From positions 682,001 to 746,000 of the forward strand of contig NHZP01000002.1 of the NCBI GenBank assembly GCA_003313425.1: a stretch of 64,000 nucleotides of DNA. Reading direction: 5' to 3'. The stretch is from Pseudopyrenochaeta lycopersici. Taxonomy: Eukaryota; Ascomycota; Dothideomycetes; Pleosporales; Pseudopyrenochaetaceae. The position numbers were made by a program, and so were the translations under genes. Position 1 is the stretch's first letter. Each line of letters opens with the position of its first letter. The notes below the pieces were generated by a model. It ran no database searches. It had not been told where the DNA came from and saw only the letters and a list, made by a program, of their open reading frames with translations. Below, piece after piece: positions 1-12,231 of the stretch.

Positions 1-2382
1 TCCACGCCAAACCCCCGGCCAGCCCCTGCACGGCCGACCATCACCCCCACAGCGCCTGCGCGCACCTGCGCGCACCTGCAGCTGCCCAGCACCCACCACC
101 GGGCCTCGCAGTAACGCAACTCTATGATGTGCGTCGTCGATCGTGCGCTGCAAACGCTTGAATTTTCGCCGTGTCTCCATGCTCACCCCCCTAAAGCCCT
201 CTTTGCTTCTCTTTGCTCCTCGCTGACAGCGCATGTGCCTCAATGACTTGGCCGCGAATGGCCGCCGCCGTCTACTTGGAAACACCAGTCGTCTCCCCAT
301 GGCACACGCCCATCCTGGCCCTACCTGGCGAGTCTAAAATACCGCAAGTGCCTGGTAACATGGTCTTCGCTGCTGCAGTCATCGCTGCCTACTCCAAACG
401 AGGCATGTCGCCCACCCTGGGGAATGAGGGCCTCTGCTTCCGCCGCCCTAGGATTCGCCCTTAGACCCAAGCCTTGCCCTGTCCTTTGCCGCCCAAAGCG
501 ACGCGAGAAATCGTGGGGGAGTCGTCTACCACCCTACAATAGATACCACCTTCAAACGACCAGCCACCCTGCAGTCCTGTTGTCACTTGCACACTTTCAT
601 CTCCAGCACCTCACGCTTCTCAGCGCGTTTTGCGGGGTTCGTGTCACCATATGCAAGCTGCGCCTGTCTGCCATCACGTCTACCGCAATACGCTCAAAGG
701 CGGTGAATACCTGCGCCTCTGCGACATCTGGAGCCAAACGACTGGCTTCCTTTATCGTCTCCTCCCCCACAGTTACACAGCCGCACCTGCAGTAGTCAAG
801 CTGCCTTCTACCTCTAATAAGCCTTCCACGTCTGGCTCCAAATTCTTCTCTATTCTGTTTGTGGCTTCGAGTTGCATGCGGCTCATGCCTGCGAATTCGG
901 CATCCTCAAGCGTTTCTGCCACCCCTCTATCCATAGCCGCAAACTATCAAAAGACGCTCTCGTTGCCCTTCCCTGCAATTGTATACTTCCCCACATCCTC
1001 CCATTTATATATATTTCTTTCGCCTATGTCTTGGCATCCTGCTTTGACTGCGCTCTGGCAAAGACCTGGGCTAATAGACATCCGTTCATTTCACGCATGC
1101 CTCCCTCCATCCCGATCTGGAAACCAGGCACATGTAACAGCGCCTTGGCCTAGTACAACTGGATGCACCTCATCAGTATGATGAATGATCGACAATGATC
1201 CACATCCATCTACTGTTCCCATGCCTTAACACCCAACGACACCGAAACAAGCGCGTCAAGTACTACCAGTCCCCATGCTCTGCGCAATCTGTGACGCGTT
1301 TCATTGTAATCAACCCAGCAGCTCCTCAGACTTGGCAATATCGTTAATGACCATGTTTCTCATTGCACCGCCCTTGGCATTTCGGAGGAACGCTCGGCAT
1401 CATCTATCACCATAGTCCTCCACTTGGCACTCGACGGCTTGTTCCCTTGACACCAATCTATGAAAAGAGTGATGGCTGCTGCGTGTGACTGTTGGAAATC
1501 GTTTCTGCCATTGCCGAAAGGCATCTTGGACACCAGCGAACAGCACACTACCAGCTACTCGACATGAACAACACATTGCATGCATATGCACCATGCTTAC
1601 AAAACGAGCATCAAGCGTCGTAAATGCCGACATGAAGTTCTTTGGATTGTGATCATTGTCTTGGAAGACATTTGCTTTCGTCATAGGCTTGGTCTTTGGG
1701 TATCAATCGATCCGCTCACCTCTCACACGCAACTCGAACCGTGGTGCCGGCTTCTTTTTGACAAACAATAAGACCTACAGGTACCCTGAAATCTTCAGAA
1801 TCAAGCACCATGTACGCAAGGAAGCTTCTGCCGACAAGAGACCTTGCTTAATGGAATCAAGATTTGGCCAAATGGAGTAGGGCTGTGCGTACCCCACTGA
1901 ACTTCACACGCCTCCTGACTTTGCGATAAAGTAGTCCCGAGTAAGACTGCGCGGAAATCTCATGCCAAGATTAGTAGATCATCTTGGCAAAGAACCGTGT
2001 GCGACGGCTGAACCCACTCGTGTAAAGTTTGCCCTCTCCACTGGGTGGCAGAGTCACAAACAACCGCTTGGCTGTTACATCAAGTGAATCTTGCACAGGC
2101 AGCACACTCAAATACCAATTCTACGCCCAGCGTGTACACATGGTATAGCTCCCTTTACACAGTAGTAGGCTTCCTGGACTCGGGATTCGTGCTGCATGCT
2201 TCAATCGAATCTCCACAACTATATCGCGACTTGTACGTACAGTAAATATCCCAACGAGACATGTTCGACTATATTGAACTATTTCCCGTGCATATCTTCG
2301 TACCCAAAACAGCACAGCCCCACCCAAACCTTCCTCGATCGACTAGAACCAACAGAGCCTGGTTCTCGTCACCATCGTACCT
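1..2382. other. 5' flank without a confident gene
   Basis: This GC-rich to mixed stretch has only short overlapping frames on both strands and none resembles a protein family I know. On the minus strand, about 960-640, two segments in one frame look coding-like (charged, few stops) but are separated by a stop codon; see findings. The stretch ends at the stop codon of the minus-strand gene that follows. It may hold the far end of a gene lying left of the window, regulatory DNA, or a decayed gene. Confidence 0.4.
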
Positions 2383-4146
2383 TTACCACATCTCCCACAC
2401 CCCGGCCGGCAGCACCGTTCTCATAATCCTCCAATGGCTCACCGCACCCTCTTTATGAAACTTTTCCAACTCCCCAACGTCTGCTTTACCCATGACCCTG
2501 CCACCTTCCTCAGGCTGCACATATTGATATTTGACTTCAAGTTCTTCGCTGGGTTGCAGGAAATTTCGCCGCGCGATGCTGCCCAGATAATCCTCGCGCT
2601 CTGCTTCCCTGAATTGAACGGCCAACCTCCCCCTTCCATGATCGTTCTTCACGCAGAAGACAACCATGTTGATGAAATCCGCTTCGCCTGGTTTGAGGTT
2701 CTGAGGGGCAGGCGCGTCGCGGAAGAGACGGCATGCGGGAAAGATGGCATGGATAGTATTCAACACTAGTTTTGTTGACCCCAATGACAGATCTCCTGCA
2801 TAGTTGATAGCGACTGCGCCGTCGTCTTGCAGCAAATCATACAACCCCTTCATAAACTCTGTAGTGAATAGATACACAGGTTCTGCGCCGCCGGTGAAAA
2901 CATCATGAATGATGTAATTGAATGATCCGGGATTCGTCACTGATTTCTCAGCAACGTAGCTGACAGCGTCGTCAATAACAGCCGTGTGGTCTGGGATAAG
3001 ATTGAAGTATTTTGATGCGTAATGGTGCACTACTGGATCCAATTCCACAATTGTAGTGTTAATTCCGTGTGCAATCATGGCGTTGGGCGCTGTGCCAATT
3101 CCAAGTCCGATTACTAGAGCCGATTTCCGGGGCTCACCGAGCGGTGTTGGCGCGGTTTTGGCGTCGGGGATGACGGGTGGTTCAATAAGTCTGACGGCTT
3201 CAAGAAGAACAAAGACAGCAAAGATAGATTCGGGTTGTCTTTGGCCCTTCTTGTACGCTTCGGGTGTGACGAGCCATTCGCCGCCAAGGAGGGAGTGATC
3301 GCAACGAAGTATTCGAAACGCATTGTCTGCGTCATTCTCCAGGACCGAAATGTACCCTGTGACAGACTCCTGGCGTGCGAGAATCGTAAAATTTTGTGTT
3401 GATACAAGAGTGCTGTTCGCGAGCTGAAAGGCATGACCCGAGGGGTGGTGCGGGTTTGCCCAGAGCGAATGCAAGATTGCTGGGAACGCGAAGACAATAA
3501 CTCTCGAGGGTGTGAGGAACGCAGATGCCGATGCGAGTAACATCTGGAAACCGACTCTTGTAAAGTACATAGATGTTCCCACAAGGCCTGGTAGTAGAGC
3601 ACTGCTAAGCTTGGCAACGGTGGATACGGTAAAGTATGATGCTGTTGGTAAGATGATCTCGCCCAGCGAAGAAGGCAAGTTAAGTCGCTCCACGCTAATA
3701 GCGTCTAGTAGGTCGGCAGCAGCGTATACGGACAAAAAGAGCAGCGGGAAGTAGGTCAATGCCTCGATGATCAATGGCCCATACTCAATTCCGAGTTTCC
3801 CACTATACGGGAATAGCAGAAACTGGACAACGGGTGCCCAGTACGCGACCACAGCGATGTACTCGGCAACACTCACCGACACATGGCTTTTCACGCTTCG
3901 TCTGCCGATCAGAGCTGCGATGGCGGTGAGCGTCATTGTGCGCTGGTGGTGGAGCGACGCGGGGATGGAACCGAAGACAGGCGATAAGTTCAGTTGTGAT
4001 ATCGGAGAGGCAATGCCTGCAATGAGGAGCAGAGCTGCTGCCCGGCCGACATTCTTGAGGGCAGTAGATAGTGGAAGCTGACGTGCTTGTTTCTCGGCCG
4101 CCTTTGCTGCCTTGGGTTTCTTTTGTGTTTTCTGACGGGAAGACAT
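2383..4146 (-). CDS. Membrane-anchored spermidine-synthase-fold protein
   Basis: Single-exon gene of 587 residues. The N-terminus is lysine-rich (residues 1-25), followed by about six hydrophobic segments up to roughly residue 235, then a Rossmann-type domain of the spermine/spermidine synthase superfamily. The glycine-rich loop GLGIGTAPNA is near residue 345 and is followed by VELDP, the acidic residue that normally holds the nucleoside ribose. The later HDVFTGG segment stands where true spermidine synthases carry a catalytic Asp motif, and the usual aminopropyl-acceptor residues are not evident. A membrane-bound methyltransferase-like or orphan aminopropyltransferase-like protein is therefore likelier than the polyamine enzyme. 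Similar membrane-plus-synthase fusions exist in fungi and bacteria. It is divergent from the CCDC97-like gene, with about 530 bp between start codons. The start ATG at 4146-4144 opens a lysine-rich N-terminus, and no better upstream start is visible. Confidence 0.85.
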   Translation of the reverse strand: MSSRQKTQKKPKAAKAAEKQARQLPLSTALKNVGRAAALLLIAGIASPISQLNLSPVFGSIPASLHHQRTMTLTAIAALIGRRSVKSHVSVSVAEYIAVVAYWAPVVQFLLFPYSGKLGIEYGPLIIEALTYFPLLFLSVYAAADLLDAISVERLNLPSSLGEIILPTASYFTVSTVAKLSSALLPGLVGTSMYFTRVGFQMLLASASAFLTPSRVIVFAFPAILHSLWANPHHPSGHAFQLANSTLVSTQNFTILARQESVTGYISVLENDADNAFRILRCDHSLLGGEWLVTPEAYKKGQRQPESIFAVFVLLEAVRLIEPPVIPDAKTAPTPLGEPRKSALVIGLGIGTAPNAMIAHGINTTIVELDPVVHHYASKYFNLIPDHTAVIDDAVSYVAEKSVTNPGSFNYIIHDVFTGGAEPVYLFTTEFMKGLYDLLQDDGAVAINYAGDLSLGSTKLVLNTIHAIFPACRLFRDAPAPQNLKPGEADFINMVVFCVKNDHGRGRLAVQFREAEREDYLGSIARRNFLQPSEELEVKYQYVQPEEGGRVMGKADVGELEKFHKEGAVSHWRIMRTVLPAGVWEMW

Positions 4147-4679
4147 GGCGCCGAAACGTGAGTGTTTTCTTGCTTCGTCTATCCCAATTGTCTAATATTA
4201 AACAGTGTAGAAAGGCGCCCCAGCAAAGTAATGGGGTCGGCGCAGCGCTCAAGAATCGAAAAGACAGAAGTCAAATGTACACGTCCCAGGTTCCAGGCTC
4301 TTTCTGCCGCGGACCGTGGTGCCGGGGCAATCAATTCGGCCGGCGAAGAGATACAGACCAAGGCTCGAAGAATGCGACAGGAATGCAAAGGAGCAAAAGA
4401 GAGACTGAGCAAATGAAGACCAAGAAGGCCAGCTGTTCCTGGTCAAATGTTTGATGCACGGATGAAACAGACGATTCATTAGAGGTGGCGTGGTTCGTGC
4501 CGCACGCGTTTTGGGCATGGCGCGCTGCCCGAGCTTGTGGCGTCATTATCAATCCATCTGGGATGGGAGAGTTTGGCCTCTTCATAGCGCTCAGCCTCAC
4601 GATTCATGTCAAACCTGGAAGGCTGCATGCGTATGCTGAGCTCCCACAGACAATGCCACATGTGACCGGATCTCCCACC
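4147..4679. promoter_or_regulatory. Shared divergent promoter region
   Basis: The 533 bp lie between the start codons of the spermidine-synthase-fold gene (minus) and the CCDC97-like gene (plus), so both promoters must sit here. No clear TATA box is seen. The frame of the plus-strand gene stays open upstream to 4485, but that extension is not conserved-looking and is probably 5' UTR. Confidence 0.5.
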
Positions 4680-5387
4680 ATGGTGCCTCTTGCCCTGCGA
4701 CCGGCGAATGCACCGGAAGGCACAAAGGACCCCGCAAACACCAACGACGACAATATGGGGCTCCACACCGCCATGGAAGTGACCATTGGCGAGGATTTAG
4801 ACGAAACTCTATTGCAAGACCAGTTACGCCAGCAGCAGGAAGAACGAGCCCAGAGACTCAAAGCGAAGAACCGGCGCAAACGCTACCTCGAAGTGCACCC
4901 AGAATACTTCTCTGACTCCTCCCTCGAACTCGCAGATCCGCTTCTCTATGATCGCCTAATCCGGCGTTTCCAAACCGCCTCTGAGCGCGAAGCCGAAGGC
5001 CGTCGAAAAGGCTTCTCTGGTCAGATGGCGACCGACCTGTGGCGCGCCGAAGCCAAGAAAGACGCCCTAGCACAGCCAGACCCCAACTCTCTATTCACGT
5101 ACAACCGCGGACCACAGGGCCAGATTGTGGAAGAAGACAAAGACGACGTGCCTATGACGAAGGAGGAGGGAAGAAAGTGGTGGGTGGACGAAATGACACA
5201 GAGGTTCTTGAGGGGTGGCGATGAAGACTTTGAGTATGCCAAGGTAGATCATGTCAGGTATGATCCCATCGAAGAAGAAATGGATCTACAGGACAGATGG
5301 TTTGAGAGTATGGAGAGTGACTTTGATTCGGATGGAGAGGGTAAAGAGAAGGTACTGACGGGAGAAACGGGCATTCAGGACTATTGA
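4680..5387 (+). CDS. CCDC97-like protein (DUF2052 family)
   Basis: Intronless, 235 residues from the chosen start. The protein is acidic and charged. A helical segment rich in Gln, Glu and Arg (LLQDQLRQQQEERAQRLK) comes first, then the conserved C-terminal region in which MTQRFLRGGDEDFEYAKVD matches the 'M-RFL-GED-(D/E)F-YSKVD' signature of the CCD97-like domain, ending in an acidic tail. Animal CCDC97 associates with the SF3B part of the U2 snRNP, so a splicing-related nuclear role is likely by homology. The frame is open from 4485. I chose ATG 4680 because it has a strong Kozak context (CACCATGG); ATG 4653 and a later ATG with context CCGCCATGG are alternatives. It ends 123 bp from the convergent MFS gene. 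Confidence 0.85.
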   Translation: MVPLALRPANAPEGTKDPANTNDDNMGLHTAMEVTIGEDLDETLLQDQLRQQQEERAQRLKAKNRRKRYLEVHPEYFSDSSLELADPLLYDRLIRRFQTASEREAEGRRKGFSGQMATDLWRAEAKKDALAQPDPNSLFTYNRGPQGQIVEEDKDDVPMTKEEGRKWWVDEMTQRFLRGGDEDFEYAKVDHVRYDPIEEEMDLQDRWFESMESDFDSDGEGKEKVLTGETGIQDY

Positions 5388-5510
5388 GCAACCAATATCG
5401 GCAATCCTGGGGCAACCTGTCCGCCTATCATCTCAGAACATTCGAGATTAAACCAGTGCGTACTACGCCCTGTATCCTCACCGCCCCTCTATCGAATTAA
5501 CACTTCTAGT

Positions 5511-7514
5511 TTACAAGAAGTACTTGTACGTGATGGCACGATCACCAAGCTCACCCAACTCTTCCGGTGTATATCCGTTATGTGCCCCTTCCGCCAACTG
5601 CCGCTCTCGCTTTGCGTTGATTCGTTTATAGTTGAATACCAACACAAGCACTGCGAGGATTCCTGCCGCAATGAAGCCGAGCTCAAGCGCGTGTCCGAGA
5701 AGATAACGTGGCGCATCTTCTCCCCTGTAAAAGTTCGATGCCATTGCTGTTCATGTCAGTGGCCGTCAAGTAGAGAGTTGGGCTGTTGGCGAGACTTACC
5801 TCCTGCAAGATTTCCGACGGCAATCTGTATGGCTTGACCAGTTGCGCGTTTGGTAGAGCCAGCCAGATCTAGCAAAGAGTTAGAATGAGAAGAACAGGGT
5901 CCAGTCATATGACGTACTATTAGATAACCACGTAATGTTTCCTGGGAACGCTGGGTACAGAGCGCAAGTGGCGATGAATACACCAGCATACACGAGACCC
6001 GGCACCGAACCGCCCGCGATGCACATGATGAATCCCACTGCCATGATGCATAGACAAACAAGAATAAAAGGATACCGCTTTCCAACGCGATCACTATACC
6101 ACGCTACAACGACAGCCAGAACCGATGCCGTGATGTAGATTGGAACAGTCAAGAGCTGCGCGGTGGAGCTGGTATATCCGAGGCCTCTAATGATGGACGG
6201 TAGGAAGAGAGAGATACCGTAGAGTGGGCAGACGATACCTGTAGGTGTCAGTCATGCACAAAATAACATCATATAAGCTACACACCCCAGTACACCCAAA
6301 TATTTGTCCAGATTTGCCAATCGAGGAACGCAGCTTTGACAAACTTCCATTGGAATGTGTCATCCTGGGCGACTCTCACTGCACCATCGGTCTCATCCTT
6401 GTGTCCTTGGTACTTCAGGCGATACACAACAAATGCACGCTCTTCTTCGGTCAAGAATTTTGCAGTTTCTGGGAAATCGTAGAGTGTGAAGAACGCAATA
6501 ATGGCCACGACGACTGTCAAAAGACCCTCAAGGATGAAGATCCAGCGCCAGCCAGCAAGGTTACCAACGCCGTCCATGTGCGCGATCCCGAAGGCGAGGA
6601 GGCCACTGAAAGCACCTGCAACTGACGCTGCTGAGAAGAAGAGGGCCTGTCGAAATTGTGCTTCATGCCGGGCGTACCCTGGAGTCAGAAAAAAGTCAGT
6701 TTTATTTTTCACACTGAGTAACTCCATAGAATCTTTACGTACACATGGTGATGTAATACGCAACACCTGGGAACAGCCTTTTTAAGAGTCAGTTACCGTC
6801 TTGTATGCCTGTTTGAGGTCCGCATTTTTATAGCATTCAGTTAACGTACCCAGCTTCCGTCACACCAAGGAATATTCGTGAAATGAGCAGGCCATGGTAG
6901 TTCTGCACAATACCCATCAACGTCATGACAATGCCCCAAGCCACCATAATTGTCGGCAACCAGATCGAAGGACGAAGTTTCTTCAAAAGAAGATTTGACG
7001 GTACTTCGAACGCTTTATCAAGTCAGCATATTTCTCATGTAGAGTTCGTGGGTAATCTTACCAGCATATGTGAAAAAGAACACCTGAATATGGTAGTTGA
7101 GGAGTCAGCAGGTGCCCCAAACACAACCCATGTATAGTAACTTCTTACAGTTAGACACCAATTGTACTGTGCCTGTGACATGCCTAAATCCTCCGTCAGG
7201 CCCTCGATCTTTGCGTTGCCGATGTTTCCTCTGTCAAGAAAGGATAGCAGATATAGCAGAGCGAGCATAGGGATCAACCGTAAGTCCATCTTTCTTAATA
7301 TTTTCTTCTCGTCGAGATGTGCGAAAGATGCCATAGTTACGCCTGGGGCTGTGGCGAGCGCACCAATTCGCGCTATTTCTTCATCTCTTTTCCCACCGCC
7401 ATGACTGGTGATAGAGTGATTGCGCGTGGTGTCGTGGAGAGGGACATTAGTAAAGGATCCCGAGGGGGAGCGGGAGTTATGACGCAGGGCTTCTGGCTTT
7501 TCTTTTGTGTCCAT
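5511..7514 (-). CDS. MFS transporter, Dal5-like anion:cation symporter
   Basis: Eight exons by manual splicing: 7514-7149, 7083-7062, 7012-6850, 6777-6743, 6678-6286, 6238-5918, 5868-5800, 5746-5511. Phases join exactly into 534 residues. The family signature LDRGNIGNA follows the first transmembrane segment, then NWCLT-VFFFTYA-AFEVPSN is stitched across two introns. This is the classic pattern of the Dal5/Tna1/Seo1 group, importers of organic anions such as allantoate, nicotinate or pantothenate at the plasma membrane. About 12 membrane segments are expected, and the middle loop contains a WRWIFILEG motif. The ATG at 7514-7512 follows a CT-rich leader and opens a Ser/His-rich cytosolic tail; the open frame extends further upstream but looks like UTR. 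Exons of 22 and 35 nt would be missed by simple gene finders. Substrate cannot be told from sequence. Confidence 0.9.
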
Positions 7515-10407
7515 GTTGGTACAGAAGTAGGCCCTGTGAGAGGGGCAAGGAGAGAGGAAACGGTGTTGAAAAAATTGGAATCCACGGTAACGAACACAGA
7601 TATTGTACTTCCAGCGTTTATGGATGGCTTGAGATGAAGGCAATGATGTCACTTTGTATGCGTATGAGCTGTGGGGCTCGTCGTTGCGCCAACGCAGATC
7701 TTCGTGGGGTTACAACGAGGTTTCCATACAATCGCCTCCTTCCCCATGGGCCGGGCTGTTGCGTGAATGCCCTGAAGAATCCACACACGTCACCTTGTTT
7801 CTTCCGTACCGATCTATTCATCTCTTTCTCCCTCCACAAATTGCATCTATTAAGATGACTCGTACGCCAATGTCGTGTTCTTTGATAGAAAAGAACTTCG
7901 GGAATTGTCCGCCGTTGACGCACGCCCAGCTTTTACTCGTCCCAACCACTCACAAGTCTTAATGGCAAGCCTTTGACGCACGTCAAGACTTTCTCCAAGG
8001 AACTCTGATCCGTTGATAAGCTCAGCTTTTGCGAGCTTATCCACTTTTTTTTGGGAGATAAAGTGGACCTAGGGGTTCTGGGGTAGACGGCGTTGGTGCT
8101 CGCGGCAGTAGTAGAATGAACTTGTTGAGGGACTGTTAGACCGCAAGGTTGCCCGAGTAGGAAGGTTGCACAGTGCGGAAGTGTTCCGCAACCGCACTAC
8201 ATTCTTTCTAGTTAATACATAGGTTCAGTGGGTTTGAAAGGGTGAATTCCTTGAGCTGTAATTGTGTTAAACACGAGTGGTAAAGTCGTTAAAGGGCAAG
8301 GGCGCCTTTCAAAAGTGAAGAGCGTCATTATTAGCACTTGCAACACTAGCTTCTCTGCTTCACGCAGTACTTTTCCGTTCAATACTCTGTTTTTCGCGAT
8401 GGCTGCAGACCCATTTCGATACATACATCTGTACTCACTGATAGCCAGATATTTATTGGTCTAGAGGTTCTCGCTAGTGACTACAGCTTACATGTAGCGT
8501 ACACCAGGCGGCTGTTGATGGAGACCGGGACACTTTATAAAGCAGAATTTTCCGAAGTTGCATAGGTGAAGGGATTTGGTATGCAGTACAATTGCAATAG
8601 CAGTGTCGAAGCATGATTCCATCAGGGCTTCCTCGGCTGTCCATAATCTCGAGAGTCTCAAATCGCACATTCGATTGCCCTGCACGCAGCTGATAGAAAT
8701 GCTTGGGAAGCAAGCATGCAATTTAGTGATGCTCCCAAGTATCGTTCCAAGTACTATGAAAGGCCTATTCGTCATCAAGAACTTCGACATCTTGTGAGGA
8801 AAAAAATCTGGCTGAAGAGCAAGGCGTCCTGGACCCACTAGCATATTCCACTCGAAAGAATGCGCTTGAAAGAATCTTTCGAGTAGGGATGTTGAACCTC
8901 GGTGACTAAATGCAAGACTTTACTGACACGTTCCTCAGTCAGAGCATTGCTCTGTATAGATCACTATACACAACTTGAGCAAGAAGCGGAGGCCCAATCA
9001 AACGGACTGGATGCTCTGTTGGTTGCGATTGCGACATTTCATAATTCCACTCAGACTCAAATACTGCAAGAACTAGTCGTCTCTGGAAATTCCAAGCGGT
9101 CTCACAACTCTTAGCCCGAGTTTTGCCTAAGATTGTAGATGCGTATGAAGTAGTACTGAAGTTTTCGGATGGTCTCAGACGTTATTTGTAGACTAGAATG
9201 TCTTTAAACTTGCAGACGCCTCGTCTTCGGGGCCCTTTCAGGATTAGTCTGGTTGTCGGTACTCCTAAAGACTATTAAAGAGTAGTCCAGGAAGTACTGC
9301 ATGTGCATTGGCCAGTCGACCCTGCACTAAGTAACGAACAAGAGGACCAATAAGTAGGTCGAGACGATCAAAGCAGCCATGTCAAGAACGCCATTGAATA
9401 GACTAAACGATAGCAAAGTATATTTTATATCAAGAACCTGCATCAAGTGGCAATAGGCCTAGTAGCGGTTTTAATCTGTGCTTAGCCAACGTTTTCGAAC
9501 CATAATCTACCGTTGATAAGTGTCGAACAATTAGGTAAGTGTCGGGCAACCGTGTAATGATTGAACGTACAGTATAGGGCAAGAAAGAAAAAAACTTGAA
9601 TTTTCTGTTCCTAGTTCATGCAAGCTCTAACTATATGAATTATATCGTTCGAATAGCGAGATCGGTGCATTTCACAATTGTCCCCTTCGAGCTTGCTCCA
9701 ATGTATAAGTGGTGTTTACTCGCACAAATAATCATACAATCACCGAAGGCTCCGGTCGCGTTACAAGGAAATTCATCGCATCAATATGCTGACATCGATG
9801 TACCGCATCAGAATAAATTAGCGTCCCACTAGCTCCGTCTAGCAAATTGGATGTGTTTCGTCAGGACGTCACTGACTTCTGCACATCGGCCGCGTCTGGA
9901 ACTTAGTATTTGAACCCTTCTAACCGCATCATGGATATTTCAATCGATTGGGAGTTGTTCAAATGATTGTATATATCAAGAATTCTCCTAAGTCCAAAGG
10001 CTATGAGAAAAAAGGTTACTGGATGGCAATGAAACCATCTATAACCTAATGACTTTCAGAACCCAGGTTTTCGAATTATAAGGATCTGCGAGCTTCGTTA
10101 ATTAAAAATTGGTAGTTTCCTAAGTGCTTCAAATGTGTTGCAAGTCATACAGATAATCTAGGTGGAAATCATGTACAGTCCATAAAAAACACGGTTAAGG
10201 ACTCTTTGGGTAGGAAAACTAAGTATGAGTATCGCTATCCTGTACAATAAGGGGAAATATGTGCAAAAGGCCTGGTATGTACAAAAACTTCTCCTGGCCG
10301 AAAGAAGTCTCATCAAGACGCCACCGTTAATCAATCAGGTATCTCCGATCATATCATATCATCTCATCATTTCTCCTTCCCAGGGTAACTTCGTGGTAAT
10401 CGAGTAT
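7515..10407. other. Intergenic region, no supported gene
   Basis: The stretch of 2.9 kb becomes AT-richer towards 8.8-10.2 kb. Only short frames occur on either strand. One plus-strand frame at 8902-9114 has a coding-like composition (a Gln/Leu-rich helical stretch) but no recognisable family and no clear exon partners. The first part holds the promoter of the MFS gene to the left; the last part is the 3' flank of the FucP-type gene. Confidence 0.5.
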
Positions 10408-12231
10408 TTAGACCTTGGTCTCAATGCGAGAAGACTCGACATCCTTGCTTGCAACAATGCTATCAGAGTCGATAGCGCCATCCTGAACACCAACGTGGGA
10501 CTCGGTGTACGCATCGAGCTCCTTGGCTTTGAAAAGGTTTAGGTAGATTGGGTAGCTCCAGGCGACAAAGAAGAAAATAAGAGGAATGCACATGGCCTTC
10601 CGGGTGCCAATTTTGTCGGCGACATTCTGTGGATGAGATTAGTAAAGTTCCATCGAATACCGCGTTCGAATGTAGGTAGGGAAACATACTCCAAGAATTG
10701 CAGGACCAACTGCTCCACCGCACACAGAAGCGACGAGGAAGGAAGCGCCTCGCTTGGTGTGACGACCAAGACCTCTCACTATAGCAAGTTAACTTTGTAC
10801 AACGCAGCTGGAGACTTGACTTGGACTTACGCGTTAGGGCGAAGATGATGGGGAAGATGCAACTGAGCGGTTGTTAGTGGTTTTTTCAAATGGCGGAAAA
10901 ATATTCCCATTAGACCGGTGCAAGCTAACAAGGAAGGCCTCTCTCCACATGAAATGCGAGAAGAAAAACACAAACATGATGCAAAACGGTAGAGATGATA
11001 AACTTACGATTCGAAGAAGAGCACGATCATTAGCATGCTGAGACCGCCCCAGTTAGGACGTGTGGTGCCACCAGTGTTGGTGCCAATGGCCGCGGAAATA
11101 AAGATCATGATCAAAGTTTGGAAGGAGAGGAGGACTAAGCGGGGTTTGCCGCCGTAGTACATAAGACCAGCAGCGGCGAAGCGCCCGATAGCGAACAGGC
11201 CTTGAGCAATGGCATAAAAGTTGGCTCCTTGGCGATGACCCTCATTGACATCCAAGTCGGGACGGGCTTCGCCGAAGTAGTTGATGAAGTAGGCAGCAAC
11301 ACCGACTTGACCAGCGACGTAGGAGAACTGAGCGGCAACACCCCAGAAAAGAGTATATTGCTTCCTCATGGGCTTGTCAACGTATCCGGTGGCGGTTGTG
11401 GTCATCTCAGCCTGATCGGCCATGTCGGCATCGGAAATTTCAGGAATAGGAGCGAAGTAGAACACGACAGCAAGAATTCCTACGAAAGCGGCAATACCAA
11501 GGTACACATACTGTACGCTCGTGAGTGAGCGTCCATCCTCGCCGACGTTCTTGAAGATGACCTGGGCAGCAAGGACGGGAGCGACAACGGAGCCAACAGC
11601 CTGGACGGACTGGGAGAGCTCAAGACGGAATTCCGACCACTTGGGAGGACCGCAGACGGCGATGTAGGGGTTGGCGGAAGTTTCGAGAGTTGACAACCCA
11701 GAACCAGCGATGAACATGGCACCACAGAAACCAGGAAAGCTGCGCTTAACAGCTGACGGCCAGAACATCAGAGCACCAACGCAGTAGATGGAAAGACCGA
11801 GCATGAAGGTGTAGCGGTAACCGAACTTGCGAAGGAACCAACCAGAGTATGTGAGAGGACCAATGAAGTAAGCACTGTGGCAGATCAGTCAATGACATCC
11901 GACTAGATGATCGCGTTGCTCGAACGTACCCAAAGTAAGCAGCCTGAAGGCCCGAGGATTCACCACGGGTGATATGTAAAGCGACCTGGAAGCGGGAGTT
12001 CAAGACATCGAGAAGACCGTAGGCGAAACCCCAGAGGAAAAAGAGGATCGTAACCAAAGTGACGGGAATAATCGACTGGCGCGTAGTCAGAGCACTGGCA
12101 CCGGTGACGACTCGATTATCGACGCTCTTTCGTCGAACTTGCTGTTCGACGACGTCGACGGTAGAGGGCCGACGGCCCTGCTGTTCGTGGATCTCTTCCA
12201 AAGTTGGCTCCTGAGAGCTGAAGAACTTCAT
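10408..12231 (-). CDS. FucP-type MFS sugar transporter
   Basis: Five exons: 12231-11930, 11874-11008, 10862-10831, 10778-10690, 10626-10408, giving 502 residues with all phases consistent. The first membrane segment carries FFLWGFAYGLLDVLN, the hallmark of the fucose:H+ symporter (FHS) family, which covers L-fucose, glucose and galactose carriers in bacteria and their fungal relatives. A second conserved block, SGLSTLETSANPYIAVCGP, contains the family's Asn-Pro-Tyr motif. The loop between the two six-helix halves is acidic (ISDADMADQAEM). The C-terminal tail after the last helix is hydrophilic. Exon 3 is only 32 nt. ATG 12231-12229 is preceded by a TATA-like site about 165 bp upstream. Proton-coupled sugar uptake at the plasma membrane is likely; the actual sugar is unknown. 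Confidence 0.9.

Noticed and set aside
630..1181. Plus-strand frame of 183 codons
   Set aside because: Low-complexity composition, no family resemblance, and the opposite strand looks more coding-like.
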